Positions 30,496 to 41,514 are shown, counted from the first letter of the stretch. The stretch: 64,000 bases of DNA from Cylindrotheca closterium (GCA_933822405.4 CAKOGP040002003.1:124001-188000), one strand, 5' to 3'. The notes: generated by a model not told the origin, from the sequence alone. Program-made: numbers and translations.

Positions 30496-33400
30496 ATGGC
30501 AAAGAAGAAAGAAAAATCAAAGGATGACAGAGATGAGGAGGAACGCATGAAGAGGATTATGATGGCGGCGACAGGATATGAAACCGTTGAAGAAGCTAGA
30601 CAAAAGCCTTCGGGTGGGGTCACTCGCGATGGAAAAGCTGTCATTTCTGCCAAGGAATTCCTAGAAGATATGGAAGATGAAGTGAACCAAGATGTGGCGA
30701 AGTCGGGGGGGCGTGATATCGTTGCTCCAAATGAGAAGGACGACATGAAATTGAATTCTGTCTTGATTGGAGGACCTGCACCCAAGCCTCCCGAACGTCG
30801 CAAAGTGCTGCACTCGCAGTTGGCTTCAACATTACACCATTCTCATACCAAGTCGTCGGGAGTAGACCAAAGTATGAATCTGATGGACCCAAGCTTGGCA
30901 CGAAAGGGCCATCCGGCCGGAAAAGGTAAAACAAGCTTGACGACAAGGCTGTTTGGTGATTCCGGATTTTCCAGCATGCACGATGCGGATCCAAGTGCTG
31001 ATTCGGAAGAATTTATTCTAGGGAAGCGTCATATGGTCCGATACTACAATTTCATCTGCTTCCTTGTGGTTTGCATTCTTTTTATGGTTGGCGGTACCCT
31101 GTTGACGTTGACCATCATGTCAAAGCAAGCCCCAGAGCCGATCGATCAAACAGCCCCGGATGGTTCAAAAGACGTTGCTGACTTTGGTACCCCCATAGCG
31201 AGCCCAGTTGCTGCTCCTGTTTCGGCCCCCGTTACCGCTCCTATCGTTGCTCCAACACCAAGCGACACTGCAAGTCTCGGTCGATTTGAAGCAATCATGA
31301 CCCGATTGGTCGATACTGGTTTTGCAGAAGAGTCAAAGCTTCGAAATGCAGTCACTGCACAGTACAAGGCGTTGGATTGGCTGGTGAGTCACGATCCTGC
31401 AGCTTTGGACCCCTCGTCCAAGGCCCTGCTGACACGCTATGTCCTTGCCGTCTTGTTCTACTCGACATCTGGCCGGGAACCAAAATCGACGGACCCCATC
31501 AGAACAAATTGGAAGCAACACACATTGTGGCTGACCGGAGACAGCTGCTGTGGATGGTACGGAATCAAATGCGTGGACGCCAACGACTACTTTACGACGG
31601 AAGGAAATGGCAAAATCTCGCAAATCAACCTTCCCGAGAATAAACTCAAGGGTACCCTTCCTTCCGAGCTGTCTGCATTGTCGGGTTTGATTTCGTTGAA
31701 CTTAAAATCAAACTCTTTGAAAGGCGCCATACCTACTGAGTTCAAGTTTCCGGCCATGAAGGACATTCATTTGGATTACAATCATCTGAATGGAACTATC
31801 GGTTTGCAACTGGAATTCATGACGGAGCTTCGTACCCTGTCCATGCCTTACAATGAGTTGACGGGAAGCTTACCTGCTACCATTGGATTTGCAAACAAAC
31901 TACGCTACATCAAGCTTGGAGGGAACCGATTGACCGGCTCGTTTCCCGCTTCCATTGCCAATTTGACAAAGCTTGGTAAGTGTCACAATCGCTCGACTTG
32001 TCACATCTTTCATCAGTTCTTCCACCAGGCATATCTCACAGTTTTTTTGTGTAACAATACTTCTACAGAAACCATTCACGTCTCGAGAAACCGTCTATCG
32101 GGCAGTATTCCCGACGAGTTCTTTGAAATGAAGCGTTTGGTGAATGTGAGCATGTCACAGAATCTATTCGAAGGCAAGCTCTCGCCGAAGTTATCCCAAC
32201 TGAGCCATTTGCATGAGCTTCATTTGACCGGAAATGAGTATGTATTGTATACTGCATATGGTTTAGTCAGGTATCGCGTTGGCATTAGACTCCACATCTA
32301 ATATTGATTCTTCTGCTTCTTCTGCTATTTCTGGATTTACAGCTTCTCTGGAACAGTTCCCGATGCCTTTGACAGCATGATACTTTTGGCAACGTTGCAT
32401 CTGGGCGAGAACAGACTATCGGGCGAAGTTCCAACTTCGCTGGGTTCTCGTCATCGATTGGAAAAGCTGGATCTGACGGCCAATGATTTTGTTGGTACGT
32501 AAACGTGTTTAGTTCCAACAGCAGTAGTAGTGGCCCAGCTTGACTAACCTATAACGGTCTTCCGCAGGTACTATGCCACAAGAAATTTGCGACCTGCAGC
32601 AGACCGGAAAACTTTATCATTTGGGTGCTGACTGTGTCACAGGTGATACCACTGCATTGGACGTGTCCTCCTTTAACGACAACCGTAGACATCGCAACCG
32701 ACGATTGGTCAAGATTTCGCGACCACCCAAGGATGAGCTCTATAATGACGATCCGGATGCTGGGAAACCAAGAGTCCGCGCTGGAACTTCTCGTTTGGGT
32801 GGCAGCTTTGTAGAAGAAGATGAAGACTCTGAAGAAGATGCTGACATTGAAGATACCGATGAAGAAGTCATCGCGGCTGGGGATTTTGTATACCTCGAAG
32901 AAGACGGGACCGTCGAAGACCAGGATGGAAACGTCATTGAAGGAGTGGATCTAGAAGATGCCGACATTGAAGATGCTGATGAAGAAGTAATCGCGGCAGG
33001 AGATTTTGTGTATCTCGAAGAAGACGGGACCGTTGAAGACCAGGATGGAAACGTCATTGAGGGGGTAGATTTGGAAGATGCTGACATTGAAGATGCTGAT
33101 ATCGAAGAAGTCATCGCGGCAGGGGATTTTGTGTACCTCGAAGAAGACGGAACCGTTGAAGACCAGAATGGAAACGTCATTGAAGGAGTCGATCTAGAAG
33201 ATGCTGACATTGAAGATGCCGATGCTGGCCTCGATGCTGACCTCGACGCTGATGAAGAAGTCATTGGAGAGGGTGACTTTGTTTTTCTGGATGAAGACGG
33301 TCACATGGAGGACAAAGACGGAAATGTCATTGAAGGAATCGCCCTTGAAGATGTGGAAGATTTGGATGCTGACGAAGAGGAAGAAATTACATTGAAGAAT

Positions 33401-33961
33401 AATAGAATTGCAACACTTGGCGAGTCCGACGATGACCACGAAGATGGCATCATCCATTTTACGCAACCAATTCTTAATAAAGATGAAAATGCGGACGGGG
33501 ATGCAAAAGGCTACAAGATTGCCTATGCCAGTCAAGAAGTAATCAAAATGGATCCTCCTGCTGGCATGGAATTCAACGGAATCGAATGTCCGTGTTGCAC
33601 CTTTTGCCTAGCTGCAGCATCGTCGCCTGAAGAACCAATCGATTTACCAGGAGGCGACGAAAGCAGTTTACCAGAAGATGAAGAGATCTTGTCTGCATCA
33701 GCGAGTTTTGCAAATGATGAAGACCCCGGTGGCTCCTCGGAATGCGTGGACGCCATCAATGAAGGCACTGCTAGTAGCGAGTACCCTGGGCTAGTTGGTA
33801 TGAACGGACAGGAAGCAAAGAAATGCCTGCAAATGAATACAGACAAGACCGTGCTATTGGTCCGACCCGGTGTCCGAAGACATTTCGCCTATCAGAACAG
33901 CCGCATCATTATCTATTTGGACCGCAATGGTGATGTGAAAAAGACTCCAATCGTAGGATAA
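30496..33961 (+). CDS. LRR membrane protein D (LRR-D) with acidic C-terminal repeats, four exons
   Basis: Exons 30496-31975, 32069-32237, 32343-32494 and 32568-33961, giving 1064 residues; the junctions read TKLG|ETIHVS, TGNE->D|FSG and NDFVG|TMPQE in LRR register. The basic cytosolic N-terminus has GGPAPKPPERRKVLH, followed by a transmembrane segment at about 184-206 (FICFLVVCILFMVGGTLLTLTIM). Outside come an Ala/Pro linker, the LRR cap (LVSHDPAAL...LLTRYVLAVLFYSTSGR...CCGWYGIKCVD), LRRs, and the CPCCTFC cluster. Unlike A-C, it carries about four copies of an acidic unit (EEVIAAGDFVYLEEDG...GNVIEGVDLEDAD, 32861-33360) and a C-terminal potato-inhibitor-like tail (ECVDAINEG...GMNGQEAKKCLQ...VLLVRPG...VYLDRNGDV pattern, a tentative match). 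Confidence 0.85.
32861..33360 (+). repeat. In-frame tandem acidic repeats inside LRR-D
   Basis: Units begin near 32861, 32981, 33104 and 33254 (periods 120, 123 and 150 nt). The unit reads EEVIAAGDFVYLEEDGTVED then a DGNVIEGVDLEDADIEDAD-like part. Unit 4 is the most diverged (EEVIGEGDFVFLDEDGHMED). The repeated Asp/Glu and DGxV/DGNV turns could bind calcium, by inference only. Confidence 0.8.
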
Positions 33962-34082
33962 GTTGTTCAACGTTTGTATATTGTGATGAACCAAGTGTTA
34001 TTTTCAACTATTATTACATTCAGCTAGCTAGCATTGTTCTTTTTTGTTTTGCATGTCATTGGATTGAGAAAAGGAATCTTCT

Positions 34083-34790
34083 CTAGGTCTGATGATGTTC
34101 GTAGTTATTCGAATGCAAACTCATGTAGGTCTGCCAAATAGTCTCCATGAGCATTGTCGTCAGTGGTCGAATAGGAGTCGGGATAAAGGTAAATGCGGCC
34201 ATGTTGTAAGGAAACCAAAGTTTAAAATCATCGATCGTGACTTTTGGAAGTTCCGCCTTCATATGCGTGAACACTTGAAGAGGCGAGTGATTGCTGCTCG
34301 TACTTCTAGCAGGAGCAAGTCCTCGGACCAGCATGCTCAGAGAATTGGCCACGACACCAACGGTAAACACCTCGACGACACTCTTCTGAACCAGTGACAC
34401 GAAATCCTTGCGCTTCCAGATCTTGTCGATTGCACCATAGGCAGCTGGATAAAGTCCACAGCTCAAGCAGGCTCCCAAGATTCCTGCCGATGAAGATCGC
34501 TTCCAATCCACAGATCGAAGAAATTCTCTGTCTATTGTCCGTAGTTGCTGCATGGGACTAACTGTTTCGTCGTCTCGCTTTCGCTTGCCAATCGATTGTG
34601 GCTCACTTTGCTCGAGTCTCTGTGCTAGAACATCCGAAGCACAAAAGAGGACACCTCCCACAACGCCATTAACGAGCAGCTCTTGTCGAACTTGGACTTG
34701 TTGTCGAATTTGTTGCAAGACAAGCATTGGTTGGATTGCAGCTTCCGTTAATGAAAACAGAAGGAAAACCAAAATGGATATCCTCAACAT
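34083..34790 (-). CDS. Mpv17/PMP22 family membrane protein, copy 1
   Basis: 235 residues from the ATG at 34790 (MLRISILVFLLFSLTEA, a signal-like hydrophobic start); the frame continues upstream to 34856 but the paralogue supports this start. Family features: GVLFCASDVLAQRLEQ near the N-terminus, a DWKRSSSAGILGACLSCGLYPAAYGAIDK segment, and the C-terminal WFPYNMAAFTFIPTPIRPLTTMLMETIWQTYMS, which matches the conserved Mpv17 W...NF..VP..R......W..Y.S pattern. Members are four-helix channels of organelle inner membranes. The leader suggests plastid or ER routing, which is unproven. It is tail-to-tail with LRR-D. Confidence 0.85.
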   Translation of the reverse strand: MLRISILVFLLFSLTEAAIQPMLVLQQIRQQVQVRQELLVNGVVGGVLFCASDVLAQRLEQSEPQSIGKRKRDDETVSPMQQLRTIDREFLRSVDWKRSSSAGILGACLSCGLYPAAYGAIDKIWKRKDFVSLVQKSVVEVFTVGVVANSLSMLVRGLAPARSTSSNHSPLQVFTHMKAELPKVTIDDFKLWFPYNMAAFTFIPTPIRPLTTMLMETIWQTYMSLHSNNYEHHQT

Positions 34791-35178
34791 TGTAATGTTG
34801 TGGAAAAGATTATGATGAGGTGCATATGACATCGAGTGGCGGATGAAAATGCACAATTTGATTCATTCCGGTATTTAATCGTAGTAATAATTATTCCGAA
34901 GATTTGGTGGCATACCGGTATATTAATACCGGCATATCTATTTACTGCATCTAAAAATGTCAGTTTTTGAAAGTCACATGTGACATGTTGTTGATTGATT
35001 CCTAAGATTCAACATGGCCTGTAGTGTACCAGGTACTCGTCGTATGTATGCGGTTAAAACTTTCGCACCGCTATTTTTACAAATTCAATGAATAGGTGCC
35101 AAAGATACCACCACAATATCATTCTATGATACTTTTATTTTCAGCATATCATCTATCAGAAGGTTGAGTTAGAAAATC
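34791..35178. other. Intergenic region
   Basis: About 390 bp, AT-rich, with TACCGGTA at 34913-34920 followed by TAATACCGGCATA. No gene. Confidence 0.4.
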
Positions 35179-35920
35179 ATGGACAAAGGAAAACAGAAAC
35201 CCATTGAAGAGAGACGCGAGCTTGAGCATATGAACAATATTATGATGGTTGCAGGATATGATACTGTTGAAGAATTTCACGATCATGAAAGGCCAACGAT
35301 GATGATGATGATGATGACAGTCGTAGAAAAGATTCAGAAAAAGTTCGGACGATCTAGAAATAAAGAATAACCCATATTGGTGATGAGGATGTCATCATTC
35401 ATTTCAAAAACCCAATTCTCAATCAAAGCAAATTGCCTGTGCCAATCAAGAAATAGTCAACGTGGAGCTTTCTGCTGGTAAAACAAGCCTTTAATGGAAT
35501 GGAATTGCTTTCCTCCTTATGGCAGTGCACCTTTTGCCTTGCTGCATCATCGTCGTCCACGATACAGCATGCAAAGTCTCCTAGTACTACTAGCTTGTCT
35601 GAACGGAATTCGAGAGTGGCGGGGCCGGGAAAATACAAAAGGCAAGATGATGAATAGGAAGTTGAAGGACCGATTGAAAATATAGAGTCAGCCAATCTGA
35701 AGAATCTTTGACGATTGAAATATGAATCCAACTAGTTTTCCAGGGCAGTTCAAGCAATCCAGGAAGGTATCACTGATAATTGCTACCCTGTGTTTGTGGG
35801 TACGGACGGACAACAACAAGCGTCTCCAAATGAACACAAACAATACTCGGAGTTCCGTATCACAACACCCGTATCAATATATACTGCGACCGGTGAAAAA
35901 ACCTCCAAAAATAGGTTGAC
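35179..35920 (+). pseudogene. Remnant of an LRR-D-like gene, internally deleted
   Basis: The first 63-codon frame (MDKGKQKPIEERRELEHMNNIMMVAGYDTVEEF) matches the LRR-D N-terminus (RMKRIMMAATGYETVEEA). Right after its stop, the DNA at about 35375-35570 matches the LRR-D C-terminal coding region: GATGTCATCATTCAT...CCAATTCTCAAT...GCCAATCAAGAAATAGTCAA...GGAATGGAATTGC...CACCTTTTGCCTTGCTGCATCATCGTCG. A match to the GMNGQEAKKCLQMNT part follows at about 35795-35850. So the transmembrane segment and all LRRs are gone, and multiple stops are present. Confidence 0.75.
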
Positions 35921-36019
35921 AAGCTACGACAGCAAAACATTTTCTAATAATATTACAGTATGTTAGCATTACTTTGGCCAAGGAGAGAGCTCTGGCGATA
36001 TATTAGCATTCGGAATCGT

Positions 36020-36718
36020 CTAAACCAATTTGATACCACCTTGGGTCTGATTTTCGAAGTTATTTGAACGCAAACTCATGTATGTCTGCCAGATGCTATC
36101 CATCAACATTGTTGTTAGCGGTCGTACAGGAGTCGGGATAAAGGTAAATGCAGCCATGTTGTAAGGAAACCAAAACTTGAAGTCATCTTTCGTGACTTTT
36201 GGAAGTTCCTCAATGATGTGCATCATGACTTGAGCTGGAGAGTAATTATTGCTCCCAGGACGGCTAGTAGGAGCAAGTCCGCGAACCAGCATGCTGAGCG
36301 AATTGGCAACGAGCCCAACGGTAAATATTTCCACCACACTTTTCTGAGCCGATGAAATCAAATCCTTGCCCTTCCACATTTTGTCGATTACACCATAGCC
36401 GGCTGGATAGAGTCCACAACTCAAACAGGCACCCAGCATTCCTGCCGATGAAGAGCGTTTCCAATCCACAGTCCGATAAAAAGCCCTGTCTGTTGCAAGC
36501 AAATGTTTCGCGATCGACTTTTTCTCACAATGCTCCAGTCTCTGTGCTAGAACATCGGAAGCGCAAAAGAGGACACCTCCCACCACTCCGTTTATTATCG
36601 GATCTTGTCGAATTTGGACCTGTTGACGAATGTGCTGCAAGACAAGCATTGGTTGTATTGCAGCATCCGTCAATAATAACAGAAAGGTAAAGCAAATGCA
36701 AATGGATAGTTTCGGCAT
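36020..36718 (-). CDS. Mpv17/PMP22 family membrane protein, copy 2
   Basis: 232 residues (MPKLSICICFTFLLLLTDAAIQPMLVLQHIRQQ). It is highly similar to copy 1 throughout: GVVGGVLFCASDVLAQRLE, DWKRSSSAGMLGACLSCGLYPAGYG and WFPYNMAAFTFIPTPVRPLTTMLMDSIWQTYMS. The linker after the first helix is shorter, missing the KRKRDDETVSPMQQ stretch of copy 1. It sits tail-to-tail with the LRR remnant, mirroring the LRR-D plus copy 1 arrangement, and head-to-head with the DTW gene (about 230 bp between starts). Confidence 0.85.
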   Translation of the reverse strand: MPKLSICICFTFLLLLTDAAIQPMLVLQHIRQQVQIRQDPIINGVVGGVLFCASDVLAQRLEHCEKKSIAKHLLATDRAFYRTVDWKRSSSAGMLGACLSCGLYPAGYGVIDKMWKGKDLISSAQKSVVEIFTVGLVANSLSMLVRGLAPTSRPGSNNYSPAQVMMHIIEELPKVTKDDFKFWFPYNMAAFTFIPTPVRPLTTMLMDSIWQTYMSLRSNNFENQTQGGIKLV

Positions 36719-36950
36719 GATATTTTGTTTTATGCAAACTCCGAAGGTGTGGAGAGGACGAGGTTTTATTTTGTGATTGCTGAGGTCATCGTGTGATGTC
36801 AGTGCGAGTCGTGCTAGTAATGGAGTAGGTCAATATATCAATGCATATAAAGGACACGAGTCGCATGAGACATTATCGAGTCGAACTAATCCATACTGCC
36901 AACCCTCCACGCATCAACAATCGATTTACAAAAATAACAATAAGACAATA

Positions 36951-38426
36951 ATGTTCATTTCAAAATGCCGTTCACATACTGCTGTAGAGAATGAACCAAT
37001 GATTAGATATACTTCATGTTTCTCTCGGGGTCGGATTTTCTTCCTTATGGCGTGCAGCCCATGTTGGACAAATGGATTCGATTCAATAAACTCAATAATA
37101 AGACTACGACCAAAGCTGAAGAGGAGACTTGGTAGTCAACACTTGAAAAGCCTTGGCTGGCTACCCTCATCATCATGCTCAAGACCCTCAGTCGTCTTAC
37201 TATTGTCGGAATCACCTCGGTCTCAGTCCTTTCAAGAGAGGTTATCAGGCGAAGATCTACCAACAGAAGACACATCTGATTCACTCTCCCATTTATTGTC
37301 ATCTCCCGAGCGGTATGCCTTCAGTCTCAACATGACACAGGAAGAGGTTGAATATCAAAAAGAATTCTATCAGAATGCTTCCCAAGAACTTCAGGAGAGG
37401 CTCGAACGACTGGATAAAGACGAAGGCTTGTCACCAGCAACAGTTGGCAAACGCAAGCATGAGCTGATTTGTGCACATCGATTGAAATTTGGTCGTCACC
37501 CATTTGTCTGTTCCAAGTGTTGGTCCTACTTGCCTGTCTGTGTCTGTCACCTAGCCACGAGGTCATCTAAGGAGTGGAAATATAAAAACTTATTGCAAGT
37601 TTTGGTTTGGACACACCATCGTGAATGGGGTTTGACATCGAATACTGGGTCCATTCTAGGCTTGACACTTGGAAATAATGATGCATCATCTCACGTAGTG
37701 GATACCACACATATTGATCCGAGTACTGATGAGAATAATCCATGCCGCTTGCTAATGAAAGGACTGCCAAAACATGACGAAATACTTCAGAACATTTTGG
37801 ATGATTCTGCACGAAAGAGGGAAGGAGACGATGAAAGCCATGGTGTTGATCATGATGGTTCCACTTTAGTGGTAGTCTTGTGGCCATCGTCGAATCCGGA
37901 AAATGCCATCACACTACCGCAACTTCGACGAGAGTTGGAAGCGTCCGATCCGAATAACTGTTTTGACAGTAACCCGCATGAAGAAGTATCGGATGCCATG
38001 GTGAGCAGCTCGCAGAAAAAGATTGTTCTATTGGCAGTGGATGGGACTTGGCGGAATGCTCGAAGAATGGTTGCCAAATTACCGTCCCATGTGAAACGAT
38101 TGGATTTGGATGAGAGTACCATTCGATGGAATGACAGTAAGGCGACTGGTGACGAAAACAGCCCTTCTGAGGACTCATCATCAATGTTATCAATTTTGGC
38201 ACCTTTGCGTAGGAGAGGACCATCGGGAAAAGAAAACCAAAAGACAGACTTGAAAGTCAATGCTTCTTCACTAGATAATGAAAAGAGACAGGTATGTACT
38301 GCAGAAGCAGTGGTGGCAGCCTTGCACGAAGTAGGAGCTATTGATACCGAGCTAGCACAGCAGGTTCTCTACGCCACTCAGACAAAGGTGGATCGAGTGC
38401 GGCGATACCGAGGAAAAGTGCAATGA
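36951..38426 (+). CDS. DTW-domain protein, probable tRNA-uridine aminocarboxypropyltransferase
   Basis: 491 residues from the first in-frame ATG at 36951; the frame extends upstream to 36777 without an ATG. The N-terminal 90 or so residues are hydrophobic and Ser-rich and may be an organelle leader. The DTW domain carries the Cys cluster CSKCWSYLPVCVCHLA, VWTHHREWGLTSNTGSIL (SAM-binding region), and LLAVDGTWRNARRM, a DGTW form of the DxTW signature. The C-terminal TAEAVVAALHEVG is also typical. The family transfers the aminocarboxypropyl group of SAM to uridine in tRNA (acp3U). Two insertions separate the motifs, making the protein longer than bacterial members (about 230 residues). Confidence 0.8.
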   Translation: MFISKCRSHTAVENEPMIRYTSCFSRGRIFFLMACSPCWTNGFDSINSIIRLRPKLKRRLGSQHLKSLGWLPSSSCSRPSVVLLLSESPRSQSFQERLSGEDLPTEDTSDSLSHLLSSPERYAFSLNMTQEEVEYQKEFYQNASQELQERLERLDKDEGLSPATVGKRKHELICAHRLKFGRHPFVCSKCWSYLPVCVCHLATRSSKEWKYKNLLQVLVWTHHREWGLTSNTGSILGLTLGNNDASSHVVDTTHIDPSTDENNPCRLLMKGLPKHDEILQNILDDSARKREGDDESHGVDHDGSTLVVVLWPSSNPENAITLPQLRRELEASDPNNCFDSNPHEEVSDAMVSSSQKKIVLLAVDGTWRNARRMVAKLPSHVKRLDLDESTIRWNDSKATGDENSPSEDSSSMLSILAPLRRRGPSGKENQKTDLKVNASSLDNEKRQVCTAEAVVAALHEVGAIDTELAQQVLYATQTKVDRVRRYRGKVQ

Positions 38427-38785
38427 GTGAAATGCAAAACGATATTCAAACATTGATCATTACACCTGCGATGGTTTCTGATGGGCAACGGCTACCTTGT
38501 CTGATGGAAACAGTTCCGTCAGGAAACAGAGGCAGAGGTTGGGCTCTTTCCTTTAAACTGGCTCATAATCCCAACCCTTTTTTCTATTGTTTCGCAGTGA
38601 TATAAGCGATAGAAGAATTGTATACTTGGATCCATTTTAAAACTGTTTTATTGAAAAGGCAGGTGGTGTCTCGTCATCACGCATTCGGCCGACTTTTTAA
38701 AAAATCCATCACGTTGGTTCACCATATCGATACATTTTGGTTCAATTGACACAATCTTTGATTTATGTACATGTCGTTTTATTTT
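38427..38785. other. Intergenic region between convergent genes
   Basis: About 360 bp, with AT-rich text that probably contains both 3' UTRs. No gene supported. Confidence 0.4.
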
Positions 38786-39550
38786 TCAAAGGATCATTGA
38801 CGCATACAGTGAGCTGAAAGCAACGATAGTAGCCACCGAGAAAAGATGTATTCCATTGCCGGAATCAGCCAATTCCTCTTCTTTTTCTTCACCTCGAGGT
38901 GAAGTGGAGTTGGGATTCATAGTGGGTGATGGCACTGGGGTGGCATTGACTGAAGTCCCAGTTGGTACACCCTCCATCATGCCATACTCAGATTGACAGG
39001 GATCATTTCCCAGACTACTAGAATCCTTTCGCTCGTCCACTCGAATCAACGGTGGTGCACTCTGAGAGTCGTCGGGATTCAAATCCAAAACTGTGACCTT
39101 CATGACAGCCTTGAATCCTCTGTTCAACATGCTATTGTCATACCCATTTACACAAGTACTGCAACTTCCGACACGTCGAGCGAGACTGATCATGTCCGTT
39201 TTCGAGCCGTCATCCAAACGGTATCCTCGGGTATATGCTGACGTCGATGATGCTTGATTGGGCGACTCGACCAACACTTCAAAAGCGCTGTCAAGACAGA
39301 TCCCAACATCCACAAGACAGTGAACGGTATGGCGATCGGGCTCTTCAAGAGTTACGAGGCCATTGTCAATCATGTTCACGTTTTGAATACAGAAATAATC
39401 CATAATGAATCCTTGAATGCATAGTTGATCGCCAATCTCGAGTGCAACTGCCGCATTACTGCCACTGAGAAGAAGGAGAAGGAGATAGCCAAGAGCGCTG
39501 AACTTCATCGATCGTGCATTGCTAAGGAACGACTTTTTAAAGTTGAACAT
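38786..39550 (-). CDS. Secreted, probably GPI-anchored protein of unknown family, paralogue 1
   Basis: 254 residues from the ATG at 39550; a second ATG at 39508 (MKFSALGYLLLLLLSGSNAAVA) would give a cleaner signal peptide. The conserved core starts LEIGDQLCIQGFIMDYFCIQNVNMIDNG, then HTVHCLVDVGICLDSAFEVL, YTRGYRLDDG, RRVGSCSTCVNGYD and NDPCQSEYGMMEG. There are about ten Cys, probably disulfide-bonded. A Thr/Pro/Asn linker and a C-terminal hydrophobic stretch suggest GPI attachment. A clear paralogue lies 12 kb away at 50961. Function unknown. Confidence 0.75.
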   Translation of the reverse strand: MFNFKKSFLSNARSMKFSALGYLLLLLLSGSNAAVALEIGDQLCIQGFIMDYFCIQNVNMIDNGLVTLEEPDRHTVHCLVDVGICLDSAFEVLVESPNQASSTSAYTRGYRLDDGSKTDMISLARRVGSCSTCVNGYDNSMLNRGFKAVMKVTVLDLNPDDSQSAPPLIRVDERKDSSSLGNDPCQSEYGMMEGVPTGTSVNATPVPSPTMNPNSTSPRGEEKEEELADSGNGIHLFSVATIVAFSSLYASMIL

Positions 39551-40005
39551 GGTAATGACGTTCCTGGTAAGAATCTCTCTTCGTATGAAAAATGGCAAGA
39601 TTCATTCCTTGGTTGTTATTGATTTTGGATTTGAGACGCACGTGATGATGATGCCCAGGCAGTTTATATAAAAAGTATGGAAAGTCAAAATGTTTCTTGT
39701 GCAGTATTTTTTTTTTTGGCGTCAAAATAATACACTATTGACTTCACGTGGAAGATGGAAAAAAGTTCATTCGGGGGAATTATTCGTCAACATTCACGCA
39801 CCGGCGAAATTATTCGAACCGTGAATCTGGAAAAACGTAGATATTCCACGATCTTCTAGGGTACTCTGTACCTGGTGTTTTCCGTTCGTATAAAACACCC
39901 GACACGTATACTGCGTAGTGTACCGGTATTACCCTTTCAAAACAACTTGAAGGTTCACGTTCGATCATATGCATAGAAATTTTGATTCCAAAAAAACGAC
40001 ACGCG
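39551..40005. promoter_or_regulatory. Divergent promoter region between GPI-like gene and VWD gene 1
   Basis: It contains TACCGGTA at 39921-39928 and the sequence AACTTGAAGGTTCACGTTCGATC at about 39943-39965, which recurs nearly unchanged at about 42746 in the non-coding region downstream of the VWD pseudogene. Confidence 0.45.
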
Positions 40006-40911
40006 ATGAAGCTACTTTCTCTTACTCTCATCACCATCTTCCTAGCTGCAGTCACAGCAAGTAGCGAAACTGAGACTGAGACTGAGAACGAAAACCATGA
40101 CGTTGATTGGTTGCCTCACATTACCAGCTGGAGTGACAAGCGCATTGAAATTAATGGACAGTGCGATCTTGTGATGTTGCAAAACGCAGCATTCGCTGAG
40201 GGGCTTGGAATGAACATTCATATCCGAACCAAGATTGTGGGAGCCTGGTCCTACATCAAGAGCGTTGCGATCAACATTGGAGACGACGTCCTTGAAATTG
40301 AAGGATCTCCAAATCCAAAAGATGAAGATGCGCACTACTGGTTCAACGGCGAGTACCAATCAGAAGAACTCGAAACCATCGGCGGATTCCCAGTCGAATG
40401 GGAGAAGCCGACGCCCTACAAACAGCAGTACAACATCGATCTGGACTCGAAGTACCCTGGAAAAGTCATCACCATCGATGTAATCAACGAGTTCATTCGT
40501 TTCAATTTGAACGGAGACGCGTCTGTGTTTGGAAACTCCGTCGGCTTGCTTGGAGACTACAATACTGGGAAGACCCTTGCTCGCGATGGAGCTACGGAAC
40601 TGCAGGGCTTTGAAGACCTTGTCGATGAGTGGCAAGTGATTCCCAGTGAACCCAAGCTCTTCCATCAACTTGCCCATCCTCAGTTCCCAGACAAGTGTAT
40701 CCGGCGAGAGTCTTCATCTGGAGCCAGCAAGAGCCATTTTTCGAAGCCGGCTGTCGATGTTGAACAAGCGGAGGCTATTTGCTCGGGGACATTGGACAAC
40801 GATGCTACTGTCATCAATGATTGCATCTCGTACATCCTGCTCGGTCGAGACTTGGATGTTATTGCTGAGTTTCTGATGTTGAGGAAAGTCCACCATGAGT
40901 TACTGCTCTAA
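40006..40911 (+). CDS. Secreted single VWD-type protein (VWD-1)
   Basis: 301 residues from the ATG at 40006, with a signal peptide (MKLLSLTLITIFLAAVTA). The mature part is one VWD-type region: INGQCDLVMLQNAAFAEGLGMNIHIRTKIVGAWSYIKSVAINIGDDVLEIEG, then GLLGDYNTGKTLARDG, EDLVDEWQV, and a C-terminal helical tail CSGTLDNDATVINDC. It aligns along its whole length with the last exon of the large VWD gene at 43831-47232. The GDPH hallmark of VWD is replaced here by WLPH. It is probably an extracellular matrix or adhesion component; this is inferred from the domain. Confidence 0.8.
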   Translation: MKLLSLTLITIFLAAVTASSETETETENENHDVDWLPHITSWSDKRIEINGQCDLVMLQNAAFAEGLGMNIHIRTKIVGAWSYIKSVAINIGDDVLEIEGSPNPKDEDAHYWFNGEYQSEELETIGGFPVEWEKPTPYKQQYNIDLDSKYPGKVITIDVINEFIRFNLNGDASVFGNSVGLLGDYNTGKTLARDGATELQGFEDLVDEWQVIPSEPKLFHQLAHPQFPDKCIRRESSSGASKSHFSKPAVDVEQAEAICSGTLDNDATVINDCISYILLGRDLDVIAEFLMLRKVHHELLL

Positions 40912-41514
40912 TTTGATGGTGGTATTGGCTTGTTGAGTATATTGGATCTATTGAAAAACTAAATAGTCTATGCTATTTGTCAACTCACAGAGAAAAAAAT
41001 TACACGAACCATGTTTCTCGTTGCTAGTTGTTACAGTAGTACCTATACCGGTAGTACTCGCGTGATTTTTGGCTCGCCTTCTTCGGGTCACCCCAACCAA
41101 CAGATTTGCAGCCGTCTTGTCCACTAGAGGTATAGGTACACTTCTCAAGGAAATGGAAGATACATACATTATAATATATGTTCATCACAGCTGAGGCACG
41201 GTGCCGCGAATTTTACCAAATCATCCCTCATGATCACGTGTGTACATATATACACAAGGTATAGCAAGCAAAGGAGACGAGCCATTTTGCAGATATCTGG
41301 CTAAGCACATGTAACGGCAATCATTTGGGCCAATAACCATCCTACTGTTCTGCAAGAACGCTCGAACGCTTACGATTGAAGCTCATTGAATATGGCGAAA
41401 TCCTGTCTTCGTAAGAAATACGGCTACTATATGCTTAACCAACATGTTCATTTATCCTGTTCCTTCATTTTTGAACCATTTCATGATGGTATACCAAAAA
41501 ACGTGGCCTATATA
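40912..41514. other. Intergenic region downstream of VWD-1
   Basis: About 600 bp with TACCGGTA at 41046-41053. A frame begins at 41386 and runs into the VWD pseudogene, but its first 40 codons match nothing. No independent gene. Confidence 0.35.

Noticed and set aside
32740..33264. 174-codon minus-strand Ser-rich frame
   Set aside because: Antisense of the acidic repeats of LRR-D.
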